The notes under the pieces are model-generated. The model was not told the DNA's origin. It worked only from the letters and a program-made list of their open reading frames with translations, and did not search any database. A stretch of DNA of 62,528 bases, taken from positions 1 to 62,528 of the forward strand of contig JAFXJP010000005.1 in the NCBI GenBank assembly GCA_017532155.1, read 5' to 3'. Numbering within the stretch: the first letter of the stretch is position 1; the number at the start of each line of letters is the position of its first letter. Source of the DNA: Clostridia bacterium (GTDB lineage: Bacteria > Bacillota > Clostridia > Christensenellales > Aristaeellaceae). The position numbers were made by a program, and so were the translations under genes. Shown here piece after piece: positions 24,755 through 33,539 of this stretch.

Positions 24755-26056
24755 TTGAAAATCGGTGTGATTTCGCTGGGGTGCGTAAAAAATCGCGTGG
24801 ATACAGAGCAGATGCTTTCTATCCTTACCCAGCATGGACATACAATCATTCAGGATCCTGCGCAGGCGGAGGTGCTGCTGGTGAATACCTGCGGCTTTAT
24901 CGACCCCGCCAAGGAGGAGTCTATCGAGACCATCCTGGAGATGGCGCAGTATAAGCAGACAGGCAAGTGCTTAAAGCTCATCGTCACCGGCTGCCTTGCG
25001 CAGCGCTACGGCGATGCGCTCAAGGAAGAAATGCCTGAGATTGACGCGCTGGTGGGCGTCAGCCAGTGCGATAAAATCGCCGAGGCGCTGGAGAGGGCCA
25101 TGCAAGGAGAGCGGCCTGATTTCCGCGCCCGCCACAATGAAATGCTCGAGTGCGGCCGCGTGCTGACTACGCCCGCATATTCTGCCTATGTGCGCATTGG
25201 CGAGGGCTGCAATAACCGCTGCGCTTATTGCGCCATTCCGCTCATCCGCGGCGACTACCGCTCGCGCAATAAAGAAATGATTCTGGACGAAATGCGCGAA
25301 TTGTCCCGGCACGGCGCCAGAGAGCAGATCCTCATTTCGCAGGATACCACGCGCTACGGCTCGGATACGGGCAGCAGCCTGCGCGAGCTTGTGCAGGAAG
25401 CTGCGCAGGTGCCCGGCGTTGAATGGCTGCGCGTATTGTATATGTATCCTGATGAAACGGATATGGCGCTGCTGGAGGAAATGGCTGCGCACGACAATGT
25501 GTGCAAGTATCTGGATCTGCCCCTGCAGCATGCCTCGATGAAAATGCTCAAGCGCATGAACCGCCGCGGTCATATTGACGATGCAAAGAAGATGCTGCTC
25601 CGCGCCCGCGAGATGGGCTTTACGCTGCGCACCACCTTCATCGTCGGCTTCCCCGGCGAGACGGAAGAGGACTTTGAAGAATTGATGGATTTCACGCGTG
25701 CGGTGCGCTTTGACCGCATGGGCGCGTTTGCCTATTCCGCCGAGGAGGATACCCCCGGCGCTGAAATGCCCGATCAGATTCCCGAAGAAATCAAGCAGGA
25801 GCGCCTGGATCGCCTGATGGCGCTGCAGGCGGAGATCAGCCGGGAGCTGAACGAAGCGCGCGTGGGCAAAACCTACAAAACGCTGGTGACCGGCCACGAT
25901 GGGCTGACCTATATCGGCCGCACCGAGATGGAAGCGCCGGACTCTGACGGCGAGGTGCATTTCTTTGCTGAGCGCGAGCTGATCCCCGGTACATTTGTGA
26001 ATGTGCGCATCACCCGCGCTGATACATACGACCTGTACGGCGAGATGGCCGACTGA
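24755..26056 (+). CDS. rimO: Ribosomal protein S12 methylthiotransferase
   Basis: The 433-residue radical-SAM enzyme starts MKIGVISLGCVKNRVDTE, the RimO form of the N-terminal cluster motif. The SAM-cluster motif CNNRCAYC, with the RimO-type sequel AIPLIRGDYRSR, lies near 150, and a C-terminal TRAM domain follows. It adds a methylthio group to an Asp of ribosomal protein S12. The start is TTG, eight bases after GGAGG. It opens the conserved rimO-pgsA-cinA-recA string. Confidence 0.94.
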   Translation: MKIGVISLGCVKNRVDTEQMLSILTQHGHTIIQDPAQAEVLLVNTCGFIDPAKEESIETILEMAQYKQTGKCLKLIVTGCLAQRYGDALKEEMPEIDALVGVSQCDKIAEALERAMQGERPDFRARHNEMLECGRVLTTPAYSAYVRIGEGCNNRCAYCAIPLIRGDYRSRNKEMILDEMRELSRHGAREQILISQDTTRYGSDTGSSLRELVQEAAQVPGVEWLRVLYMYPDETDMALLEEMAAHDNVCKYLDLPLQHASMKMLKRMNRRGHIDDAKKMLLRAREMGFTLRTTFIVGFPGETEEDFEELMDFTRAVRFDRMGAFAYSAEEDTPGAEMPDQIPEEIKQERLDRLMALQAEISRELNEARVGKTYKTLVTGHDGLTYIGRTEMEAPDSDGEVHFFAERELIPGTFVNVRITRADTYDLYGEMAD

Positions 26057-26071
26057 TAAGGAGGAATGAGC

Positions 26072-26590
26072 GTGAATCTGCCCAACAAGCTGACCCTCAT
26101 TCGCATTGCGCTGGTGCCCGTGTGCCTGATTTTGCTGGCAGTGGGCTGGGATATCCCGGCGGCGGTGCTGTTCGCTATCGCTTCTATTACCGATTTTGTG
26201 GATGGGTATCTGGCCCGCCGCGATCATCTGGTGACAAATTTCGGCAAGTTTGCCGATCCGATTGCCGATAAAATCCTGACGCTGACCATGATGATTCTCA
26301 TGGCGGCAAAGGGCTATCTGCCTGTGTGGCTGCCGGTCATTGTGGCTGTGCGCGAATTGGCGGTGGACGGCCTGCGCCTGATTGCCGTGGAGCAGGGCAG
26401 GGTGGTAGCCGCCGGCATGAGCGGCAAGGTGAAGACGGCGCTGCAGATGACCACCATCATTTACTGCTGCGTGTTCCATAACGTACTGGGCCTGATTCTC
26501 AGCATTGCCGTCGCGGCGATCACGATCTACTCGGGCGTTGTGTATTTCTGGCAGCTGAAGGATCTGTTTACAAAGGATCTCAAGGGCTGA
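26072..26590 (+). CDS. pgsA: CDP-diacylglycerol-glycerol-3-phosphate 3-phosphatidyltransferase
   Basis: The 172-residue membrane protein starts MNLPNKLTLIRI, the classic PgsA N-terminus. The CDP-alcohol transferase motif runs from DGYLARR to ADPIADK, with the spaced Asp residues intact. It makes phosphatidylglycerol phosphate. I chose GTG at 26072 because AGGAGG is seven bases upstream; the ATG at 26066 is only one base from it. Confidence 0.94.
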   Translation: MNLPNKLTLIRIALVPVCLILLAVGWDIPAAVLFAIASITDFVDGYLARRDHLVTNFGKFADPIADKILTLTMMILMAAKGYLPVWLPVIVAVRELAVDGLRLIAVEQGRVVAAGMSGKVKTALQMTTIIYCCVFHNVLGLILSIAVAAITIYSGVVYFWQLKDLFTKDLKG

Positions 26591-27045
26591 TGGACGCGCA
26601 GGAGATTGTGCGCAGCCTCACGCTGCGCGGACAAACGCTCTGCGTGGCAGAGAGCCTGACGGGCGGAAAAATGAGCGACAGCATTGTTTCGGTGCCCGGC
26701 GCCAGCAAGGTGTTTCTGGGCGGCGTAGTCAGCTACGCTGAAAGCGTCAAACAAAAAGTGCTGGGTGTGCAGGCGGAAACGCTGCAGCAGTTCACCGCGG
26801 TAAGCGGCCAGACAGCCTGCGAAATGGCTGCGGGCGTAAGACGGCTCATGGGCGCGGATTATGCGCTGTCCGCCACGGGCTATGCCGGGCCGGACGGCGA
26901 GGACGTAGGGCTGGTGTATATCGGCTTTGCGGATGCAAACATGTGCGAGAGCGTGGAATGCCGTTTCGCCGGAGATCGCGCGGAGATACGCAGGCAAAGC
27001 GTGGAAAAGGCGCTGGAAGTGCTGAGCAGGCATTTGATGGGATGA
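26590..27045 (+). CDS. CinA C-terminal domain protein (nicotinamide-nucleotide amidase)
   Basis: The 151-residue protein corresponds to the stand-alone CinA C-terminal (PncC) domain, with VAESLTGGKMSD near 19 and GGVVSYAESVK near 46. It likely deamidates NMN in pyridine nucleotide salvage. Its ATG overlaps the pgsA stop by one base (TGATG). Its stop codon falls inside the left terminus of a MITE-like element, so the insertion may define its present C-terminus. Confidence 0.9.
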   Translation: MDAQEIVRSLTLRGQTLCVAESLTGGKMSDSIVSVPGASKVFLGGVVSYAESVKQKVLGVQAETLQQFTAVSGQTACEMAAGVRRLMGADYALSATGYAGPDGEDVGLVYIGFADANMCESVECRFAGDRAEIRRQSVEKALEVLSRHLMG

Positions 27046-27233
27046 CGCGCTCTGCGGAGCGCTACACCTCATCAGTCACCTTTGGTGACAGCTTCCCCTC
27101 AAGGGGAAGCCAAGCGGTGGTGTGCGACAATACCAGTCAACATGGAAAGTGCCGACGTTGCCTTCCCCGTGAGGGGAAGGTGTCACGATGAAATCGTGAC
27201 GGATGAGGTGTAGCGCATCGCAATGCGCATTAT
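27042..27233. mobile_element. MITE-like element between cinA and recA
   Basis: It is 192 bp long with about 32-base imperfect terminal inverted repeats. The innermost 15 bases are perfect (GCGCTACACCTCATC at 27059-27073, reversed at 27202-27216), and the outer parts form end hairpins (GCGCTCTGCGGAGCGC and GCGCATCGCAATGCGC). Inside are GTCACCTTTGGTGAC, CTTCCCCTCAAGGGGAAG, CCTTCCCCGTGAGGGGAAGG and a TCACGATGAAATCGTGA hairpin. It has no open frame of its own and fills most of the cinA-recA gap. Confidence 0.8.
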
Positions 27234-27284
27234 CTTAGAACAAGTAAATCAATCAAACATTCAGATAAAGAGAGGAACATAACA

Positions 27285-28388
27285 ATGGCTAAGGCAAAGG
27301 CAAAAGAAACTGCGGCGGCGCAGAAGGTGATGGACGAGCGCGCCCGCGCGCTGGAAACCACGCTGGCTTCGCTGGAAAAGCAGTTTGGCAAAGGCACCGT
27401 GATGAAGCTGGGCGAGCAGGCCCATATGAAGGTGGACGTGATCCCCACCGGCTGCCTGGAGCTGGATATGGCGCTGGGCGTAGGCGGCATCCCCAAGGGC
27501 CGCATCATTGAGGTTTTCGGCCCTGAATCCTCCGGTAAAACCACCGTTGCGCTGCATCTGGTGGCAGAATGTCAGAAGCGCGGCGGCATTGCGGCCTTTA
27601 TCGACGCCGAGCATGCCCTGGATCCTGCCTATGCGCAGAAGCTGGGCGTGAACATTGAAGAGCTTTACGTCAGCCAGCCCTCCACGGGTGAGGATGCGCT
27701 GGAAATCGCCGAGGCGCTGGTGCGCTCTGGCGCGGTGGATATTCTGGTGGTGGACTCCGTGGCTGCCCTCGTTCCGCGCGCTGAAATCGACGGCGAAATG
27801 GGCGACAGCTTTGTGGGCCTGCAGGCGCGACTGATGAGCCAGGCCATGAGAAAGCTGGCGGGCGTAGTCAACAAGACCAACGCCGTAGCCGTGTTTATCA
27901 ACCAGCTGCGTGAAAAGGTGGGCGTGATGTACGGCAACCCCGAAGTCACCACCGGCGGCCGCGCGCTGAAGTTCTATGCCTCCGTGCGATTGGATGTGCG
28001 CCGCGGCGAGCAGCTCAAGAACGGCCCCACCGTGATCGGCAACCGCACCAAGATCAAGGTGGTCAAGAATAAGGTAGCCCCGCCCTTCCGCGTGGCGGAG
28101 TTTGACCTGCTCTATGGCGAGGGCATCAGCAAGGAAGGTACGATCCTGGATATGGCCGTGGAGCGTGACATCATCCACAAGAGCGGCGCGTGGTTTAGCT
28201 ATAAGGACGAGCGCATCGCCCAGGGCCGCGAGAATGCCCGCCTGTACCTCAAGGAGCATGAAGCCATGCGCGATGAGGTGGAGGAGGCCATCCGCATGAC
28301 CTTCCAGCCCACCGAGGCGCAGGAGGATGACGGCGAAATTCCCGAAATGCCCGAAGATTTTGACGACGAGTTGGACGATATCAAGTAA
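27285..28388 (+). CDS. recA: Recombinase A
   Basis: The 367-residue protein has Walker [10 protein letters not shown] (near 86), the VPTGC-like IPTGCLELD segment and the DNA-binding loop region [17 protein letters not shown] near 205, all standard for RecA. It drives homologous recombination and the SOS response. The start has AGAGGA upstream. Only about 50 bases separate it from the MITE-like element, and neither a consensus promoter nor a recognisable LexA box is seen there. Confidence 0.97.
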   Translation: MAKAKAKETAAAQKVMDERARALETTLASLEKQFGKGTVMKLGEQAHMKVDVIPTGCLELDMALGVGGIPKGRIIEVFGPESSGKTTVALHLVAECQKRGGIAAFIDAEHALDPAYAQKLGVNIEELYVSQPSTGEDALEIAEALVRSGAVDILVVDSVAALVPRAEIDGEMGDSFVGLQARLMSQAMRKLAGVVNKTNAVAVFINQLREKVGVMYGNPEVTTGGRALKFYASVRLDVRRGEQLKNGPTVIGNRTKIKVVKNKVAPPFRVAEFDLLYGEGISKEGTILDMAVERDIIHKSGAWFSYKDERIAQGRENARLYLKEHEAMRDEVEEAIRMTFQPTEAQEDDGEIPEMPEDFDDELDDIK

Positions 28389-28399
28389 TCAGGCTTATT

Positions 28400-28437
28400 A
28401 CCCGGCAGCAGGCTTATCCCTTTGCCGGGTTTTTTTT
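28400..28437 (+). terminator. intrinsic terminator after recA
   Basis: ACCCGGCA pairs with TGCCGGGT over a 15-base loop and runs into eight Ts. Confidence 0.88.
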
Positions 28438-28515
28438 ATGGCATTTTCGCCCAATACACGTAATATATATAGAAAAAAACCGTGTTGGATTTGCATTTCG
28501 GTACCGCTTGTGCCA

Positions 28516-28543
28516 TTGACAGTGCAAAAAACGATGGTATAAT
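28516..28543 (+). promoter_or_regulatory. SigA-type promoter for glgCD
   Basis: TTGACA (28516-28521), 16 bases, then TGg plus TATAAT (28538-28543) is the closest match to consensus in the window. It leaves a leader of about 78 bases with a small ACGTG/CACGT hairpin. Confidence 0.85.
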
Positions 28544-28628
28544 ACTATTAATGGGTAAATTGGTCGAAATTTGCCAAACGAAATACAAAATAACGTGCAA
28601 GTCACGTATCAGGAAGGAAGGATTCACC

Positions 28629-29804
28629 ATGCTTCATAAAAAGCAGTGCGTTGCTATGCTCTTGGCCGGTGGTCAGGGCAGCCGTCTGGGCGTGCTGACC
28701 AAGAACATGGCCAAGCCCGCCGTGCCTTTCGGCGGAAAATACCGCATCATCGATTTCCCGCTGTCCAACTGCGCCAACAGCGCCATTGATACCGTGGGCG
28801 TGCTCACGCAGTATCGTCCGCTGGAACTCAATGCCTACATCGGCTCTGGCGCTCCGTGGGATCTGGACCTGAACAACGGCGGGGTGTGCGTTCTGCCCCC
28901 TTATCAGACCGGCGCGTCGGGCGAGTGGTATTCCGGTACCGCCAACGCCATTTATCAGAACATGCCCTTCATCCAGCAGTATGATCCCGATTACGTGCTG
29001 GTGCTCTCCGGCGACCATATCTATAAGATGGACTATGCCGCCATGCTGCGCTACCACATCGAAAAGGGCGCCGATACCACCATCGCCGTGCGTCAGGTGC
29101 CGTGGGAAGAAGCCAGCCGCTTTGGCATTATGAATACCGATGAAGAGGACCGCATCCTCGAATTCGAAGAAAAGCCCAAGCAGCCCAAGTCCAATAACGC
29201 TTCCATGGGCGTGTATGTATTCACCTGGAAGGTGCTTAAGGAATACCTCACCCGCGATGAAGCCGATCCCAACAGCCACAAGGACTTCGGCAAGAACGTT
29301 ATTCCCGCCATGCTGGGCGACGGCCTGAAGATGTATGCCTTCTCCTTCAATGATTACTGGAAGGACGTTGGTACCATCGAGAGCCTGTGGGAAGCCAATA
29401 TGGACCTGCTGACTACGCCCCTGCCCATCGACCTGCACGACAAGAAGTGGCGCGTGTTTGCGCGCAATGTCGGCGCCGGCCCGCAGTATGTGTCGGAAAC
29501 GGCCGAGATTGACAACAGCCTCATTTCCGAGGGCTGCGAAGTGTGCGGCAAGGTGCATCACTCCATCCTCTCCACCGGCGTTGTAGTGGAAGAGGGCGCT
29601 GAAGTGGTGGACAGCGTGATCATGCCCGGTTCCCGTATCTGCGCGGGCGCCAAGGTGTATCGCGCCATCGTGGCGGAAAATGTCGTGATCAGCGAAAACG
29701 CCGTTGTCGGCGCGGCTGACGGCGACATCGCCGTAGTTGGCAATAATACTGTCGTTCCGCAGGGCGATACGGTGAACCCCGGCGAGCAGCGGGCGGCGGA
29801 GTAA
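28629..29804 (+). CDS. glgC: Glucose-1-phosphate adenylyltransferase, catalytic subunit
   Basis: The 391-residue enzyme has the nucleotidyltransferase loop [20 protein letters not shown] near its start, [14 protein letters not shown] after it, and a C-terminal left-handed beta-helix. It makes ADP-glucose for glycogen. The ATG follows AGGAAGGAAGGA. A longer frame begins inside the promoter and is not used. glgD follows after 13 bases. Confidence 0.95.
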   Translation: MLHKKQCVAMLLAGGQGSRLGVLTKNMAKPAVPFGGKYRIIDFPLSNCANSAIDTVGVLTQYRPLELNAYIGSGAPWDLDLNNGGVCVLPPYQTGASGEWYSGTANAIYQNMPFIQQYDPDYVLVLSGDHIYKMDYAAMLRYHIEKGADTTIAVRQVPWEEASRFGIMNTDEEDRILEFEEKPKQPKSNNASMGVYVFTWKVLKEYLTRDEADPNSHKDFGKNVIPAMLGDGLKMYAFSFNDYWKDVGTIESLWEANMDLLTTPLPIDLHDKKWRVFARNVGAGPQYVSETAEIDNSLISEGCEVCGKVHHSILSTGVVVEEGAEVVDSVIMPGSRICAGAKVYRAIVAENVVISENAVVGAADGDIAVVGNNTVVPQGDTVNPGEQRAAE

Positions 29805-29817
29805 GGAGGCGGCAGCA

Positions 29818-30939
29818 ATGAATGATATGATGGGTTTGATTTATACCACTGCAGTAGATTCACTGGGCGAATTGACCACTCAGCGCGGCACGGCTGCCGT
29901 TCCGGTGTGCGCGCGTTATCGCGTGATTGACTTTATGCTCTCTTCGCTCGTCTCCAGCGGCGCGCGCAATGTGGGCATCATTATGCAGAAGAACTACCAC
30001 AGCCTGATGGAGCATCTGGGCTCTGGTAAGGAATGGGACCTGCACGGCAAGAATCAGGGCCTGGCGATCCTGCCGCCCTTCCTCACCCGTGATAACGTGG
30101 GTGTGTACGGCGGCTTTATGGATGCCGTCAAGAGCAACCTGACTTACCTGCGTCAGTGCCGCGAGCGCTATGTGCTGGTGACCGAAACCGGCATGGTGTA
30201 TAGTGCCCGCTATGACGATATGCTGAAGCAGCATGTCAAGACCGGCGCGGATGTTACGCTGATGTATACCGATGACCCCGGCGTGGTTCGCTCGGGCAAT
30301 TCCGGCCGTTATCTGGATGTGGATGTGAGCGGCCGCGTGAAGGATATTGAAGTGGAGCCTTCTCTGGCGCACTATCGCAACACCTTCATGGAATGCTTCC
30401 TGATCCGCCGCGAGCTGCTGATTGATCTGGTGGATCGTGCGCTGGCCCGTGCGCAGCATCACTTTGTGCGCGATGTGCTCATCGGCGCGCTGCGTGACGG
30501 CAGCCTCAAGGTGTATGGCTGGCACAATCCCGGCAAGGTGTGGAAGCTGGACAGCGTGCAGGCGTATTTCAACTGCTCGATGGATTTGCTCAAGCCCGAT
30601 GTACGCAAGGAGCTGTTCAATACCGAGCGTCCGGTGTGGGGCAAGCAGCGTGACGATATGCCCACCCGCTATTCGCCCAATGCGGTGGTGAAGAACTCTC
30701 TGCTGGCTGACGGCTGCGTGATCGAGGGCACGGTGGAAAATTCCATCCTGTTCCGCGGTGTGCGCGTGCAGAAGGGTGCGGTCGTCAGAAATGCGATCGT
30801 TCTGCAGGATGGCTACATCATGAGCAACACGCATCTTGAATGCTGCATTCTGGATAAGGGCGTGATTGTGCGCGAGGGCACCAAGCTGATCGCTCCGGCC
30901 ACTTATCCGACAGTGATTGGCAAGAACATGATCATCTGA
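29818..30939 (+). CDS. glgD: Glucose-1-phosphate adenylyltransferase, GlgD subunit
   Basis: This 373-residue GlgC homologue lacks the glycine-rich GGxGxRL loop: its N-terminus goes from MGLIYTT directly to RGTAAVPVCARYRVIDF. That identifies the GlgD subunit, which in Firmicutes raises the activity of GlgC in a heterotetramer. AAGGAGG is eight bases before the ATG. A small secreted-protein gene follows in 24 bases. Confidence 0.94.
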   Translation: MNDMMGLIYTTAVDSLGELTTQRGTAAVPVCARYRVIDFMLSSLVSSGARNVGIIMQKNYHSLMEHLGSGKEWDLHGKNQGLAILPPFLTRDNVGVYGGFMDAVKSNLTYLRQCRERYVLVTETGMVYSARYDDMLKQHVKTGADVTLMYTDDPGVVRSGNSGRYLDVDVSGRVKDIEVEPSLAHYRNTFMECFLIRRELLIDLVDRALARAQHHFVRDVLIGALRDGSLKVYGWHNPGKVWKLDSVQAYFNCSMDLLKPDVRKELFNTERPVWGKQRDDMPTRYSPNAVVKNSLLADGCVIEGTVENSILFRGVRVQKGAVVRNAIVLQDGYIMSNTHLECCILDKGVIVREGTKLIAPATYPTVIGKNMII

Positions 30940-30963
30940 TAAAAATTAAAAGAGGAAATAATG

Positions 30964-31644
30964 ATGAAACGTATTCTTTGCTGGCTTCTGGTGATGATGC
31001 TGAGCCTGGGCTGCGTATGCGCCGAGGAAATTGGCGAAATGAAGACGGAGACGCAGGATCCCAACGAGATCAGCGAGCAGGGCGCGCCCGCACAGCAGAA
31101 AGAACAGTATGAAACTGCGGGCCTGGACTGGGTTACGGAATCTGCTCCGGCGCCTGCGACCGAGCCGATTGAAAATCCGGCGATTGCGATCACGGGCACG
31201 GTGGTTGAGATGGGCAGCGTGAAGCTGCAGATCCCCGAGGGCTGGACGGTTGCGGCGGATTCTCAGGAGGAAGGCACGCGTACGATCTCCGCTTCCAAGG
31301 ATATGCTGCAGCTGCAGATTCAGTCGCAGTCGATCGGCACTGCGGAAGAGGTTGAGGCCTCTGTGCAGGTGATGGGCAAGGAAGGCCTGCTGGAAAGCAT
31401 CGTGGGCGGCACGATGAACGGCTTTGGCATTACGGAATTTGAGCATACCTTTACCGAGTACAATGGCGTTGCCTGCATGACGGTGAACACGGACATCACC
31501 ATGGGCGAAATGCCCTGCGGCATGGGCCTGGCTGTGATGCTGGAAGGCGGCGTGATGACCCTGGCGATGGTCATGTCCATTTTCGGCACGGCTGCGGACA
31601 CGGCGCCGGTACTGGCTGCGGTGCTCGCTCCCATGATGCAATAA
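30964..31644 (+). CDS. Secreted protein with an IPxGW motif, unknown function
   Basis: The protein of about 226 residues has a signal peptide (MKRILCWLLVMMLSLG, cut near VCA-EE), then a Pro/Glu-rich low-complexity stretch. A domain starting VKLQIPEGWTV (near 92) follows, and the C-terminus is hydrophobic. The IPxGW start resembles the PsbP/DcrB-like (Mog1p) fold seen in lipoprotein DUF1795 and recurs in the gene at 31752. I use the second ATG (30964), which has AGAGGA seven bases upstream. It sits 24 bases after glgD and probably shares its transcript. Confidence 0.65.
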   Translation: MKRILCWLLVMMLSLGCVCAEEIGEMKTETQDPNEISEQGAPAQQKEQYETAGLDWVTESAPAPATEPIENPAIAITGTVVEMGSVKLQIPEGWTVAADSQEEGTRTISASKDMLQLQIQSQSIGTAEEVEASVQVMGKEGLLESIVGGTMNGFGITEFEHTFTEYNGVACMTVNTDITMGEMPCGMGLAVMLEGGVMTLAMVMSIFGTAADTAPVLAAVLAPMMQ

Positions 31645-31657
31645 AAGATTTTCAAAG

Positions 31658-31685
31658 AGGCGGCGGAGCAATCCGTCGCCTTTTT
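31658..31685 (+). terminator. intrinsic terminator
   Basis: AGGCGGCGGA pairs with TCCGTCGCCT (one G-T pair) around GCAA and ends in TTTTT. Confidence 0.85.
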
Positions 31686-31691
31686 GCATGC

Positions 31692-31720
31692 TTGCAAATC
31701 CCGGATAATTCTATTATACT
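31692..31720 (+). promoter_or_regulatory. SigA-type promoter for the 31752 secreted-protein gene
   Basis: TTGCAA (31692-31697), 17 bases, then TATACT (31715-31720). Confidence 0.65.
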
Positions 31721-31751
31721 GAGGATAACAAAAAATCCCGGAGGCGTTAGG

Positions 31752-33524
31752 ATGAAAAGGCTTGTTTGTCTGCTGCTTGCGATGATGCTGTGCATGGGCG
31801 TTGCCTGTGCAGATGCGTTGGAAATGAACGGCATTACGCTGAATATTCCTGCCGGCTGGCGTGTGGAGGATTCTTGGCAGGATGCGGAGCTGTGCGGTAT
31901 GACGTTGTCGCCTATTTTGGATGAGGCGCCGCAGAACATTTTTGTGTCCCGTTCGAATTTCGACAATTGGGATAGCATGGCCAGCGTTGGAAATGGGCTG
32001 AAGGGTCTGCTGAAAGCGATGATGATGGATGAGCTGGAGGAAGGGGACCCCTGCGTTCAGGAATATGTTACGCTGCGTGACGGCGGTCTTGCGCTGAAGG
32101 TGGTATACACCACGAATGATATTTCACGCGGTGTTGTGAATGTGCTTTCCAAGGACGGAATGGCGATTTTGAGCGTAAATGCGGCCAAAGACCAGGCAGC
32201 TCAGTGTGATGCGTGGCTGTCTGAGATGCTGCTGCCCCTGCAAGTGCAGGAAACGATCGAAGTTGGCGGCCTGCTTGTCGGCTTGCCGGCGGGCTTTGTG
32301 AAAAACGATGAAAACGGGCTGTACTTTAGCGAATACAACGAAGCAATCAAGCTTTTTACTCTGGATATGACCCAGGAAGACGTGTCGAAGCTCGTTGCAA
32401 ATATGTCGGACGAAGAGGTGCTTTTGCTGATGTTGCTGAGCCAGATCGGCGATCTTGAATACAGCAACATACAGTCGGAGAGCCTGGAACGCGAGGGGCT
32501 GAGTGCGCTGATCAGCAGCATGGATGTTACGGTGAACGGCAACAGCGGCTGCATGGGCGCGCTGACGGCGCTGAGCGGCGATGCAGTGGTGGGCGTTTCG
32601 TATATTGGCAATCAGGGCGGTCAGCAGGCTGCGGCGGATCTGATGAAAGTGATCACTGCTCCTCTGCAGGAGAACGTCTTTTCTATCAACGGTATGAAGT
32701 TTTTGTGTCCCGAGGGCTTCAAAATTGCTGATTACGAAAAAAGTGGAGAAACGGTCAGCGTCATGATCAGCGACCAGCTGCTGCCGGAGATGGCGGTGGT
32801 TAGTACGCCCTTGACCGAAGAAGAAAAGCAGATGGACGTTAGAACGCTTCTTTCTACGAAAATACAGGAAGAATTTAGCGATGTGTATGGCAGTGAAGCA
32901 AAAATAAAAATAGTAGAGTATGACGAGGCGACGGCGTTCCATATCACGTGGTATATGGAGGATATTGGCATTAAATATGCAAACGGCATTGCTTTTGTGG
33001 CGACAAAGGATCATCTGATCCGTATCTATTCGAAATGGCCAAACGCCGATACAGAATATGTGGGCAGCGTGCTCGACGGTATGTTGCCTGCTCCTGCGGG
33101 TGGCGAAACGGTATCGAAGGGCAATGTGACGCTGAATATCCCCGGAGATTGGCAGCTTGAGGAGAGCGTGCAGGAAGATGGAAGGACAAAATATGCAGCA
33201 CAGGGAGCGAAGGGGGAGCTGTTTATACATTATTGGAGTGCTGTACCTGATGATCTGCGCGGGATGATTGAAGGCATGGACGTGCAGACAGCGCTGGAAA
33301 TATATCTGTCGATATTAGGCGGCGTGGAAGGCATCACGATTGATTACGCGCAGAATGAAAACGGCGTGCATATGGTCACCTCTGCGTTCACGCATCCGCA
33401 GTATGCCGTGGGCGGGGCGCTCCTGCTCGATGGCGACGCGTTCTGGATCATAGAGATTGACAGCAGTGCGAATGAAGAAGAAGCGCGCGTGCTGCTGGAC
33501 AGCGTGCTGGAGCAGGTGCGTTAA
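31752..33524 (+). CDS. Secreted repeat protein with four IPxGW-type domains, unknown function
   Basis: The 590-residue protein has a signal peptide (MKRLVCLLLAMMLCMGVACA) and four related segments that begin ITLNIPAGWRV, LLVGLPAGFVK, MKFLCPEGFKI and VTLNIPGDWQL, spaced about 140 residues apart. Each is about the size of a PsbP/DcrB-like domain, and the first is close to the domain in the protein at 30964. The function is unknown; it may be a surface-binding protein. GGAGG lies seven bases before the ATG. The ribulokinase gene follows after 15 bases with only a weak ribosome site. Confidence 0.7.
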   Translation: MKRLVCLLLAMMLCMGVACADALEMNGITLNIPAGWRVEDSWQDAELCGMTLSPILDEAPQNIFVSRSNFDNWDSMASVGNGLKGLLKAMMMDELEEGDPCVQEYVTLRDGGLALKVVYTTNDISRGVVNVLSKDGMAILSVNAAKDQAAQCDAWLSEMLLPLQVQETIEVGGLLVGLPAGFVKNDENGLYFSEYNEAIKLFTLDMTQEDVSKLVANMSDEEVLLLMLLSQIGDLEYSNIQSESLEREGLSALISSMDVTVNGNSGCMGALTALSGDAVVGVSYIGNQGGQQAAADLMKVITAPLQENVFSINGMKFLCPEGFKIADYEKSGETVSVMISDQLLPEMAVVSTPLTEEEKQMDVRTLLSTKIQEEFSDVYGSEAKIKIVEYDEATAFHITWYMEDIGIKYANGIAFVATKDHLIRIYSKWPNADTEYVGSVLDGMLPAPAGGETVSKGNVTLNIPGDWQLEESVQEDGRTKYAAQGAKGELFIHYWSAVPDDLRGMIEGMDVQTALEIYLSILGGVEGITIDYAQNENGVHMVTSAFTHPQYAVGGALLLDGDAFWIIEIDSSANEEEARVLLDSVLEQVR

Positions 33525-33539
33525 CAGAAGGGAAACACG

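Noticed and set aside
28389-28628. Searched the glgC leader for a riboswitch
   Set aside because: Only a five-base hairpin and a strong promoter are seen; nothing matches a known aptamer core.
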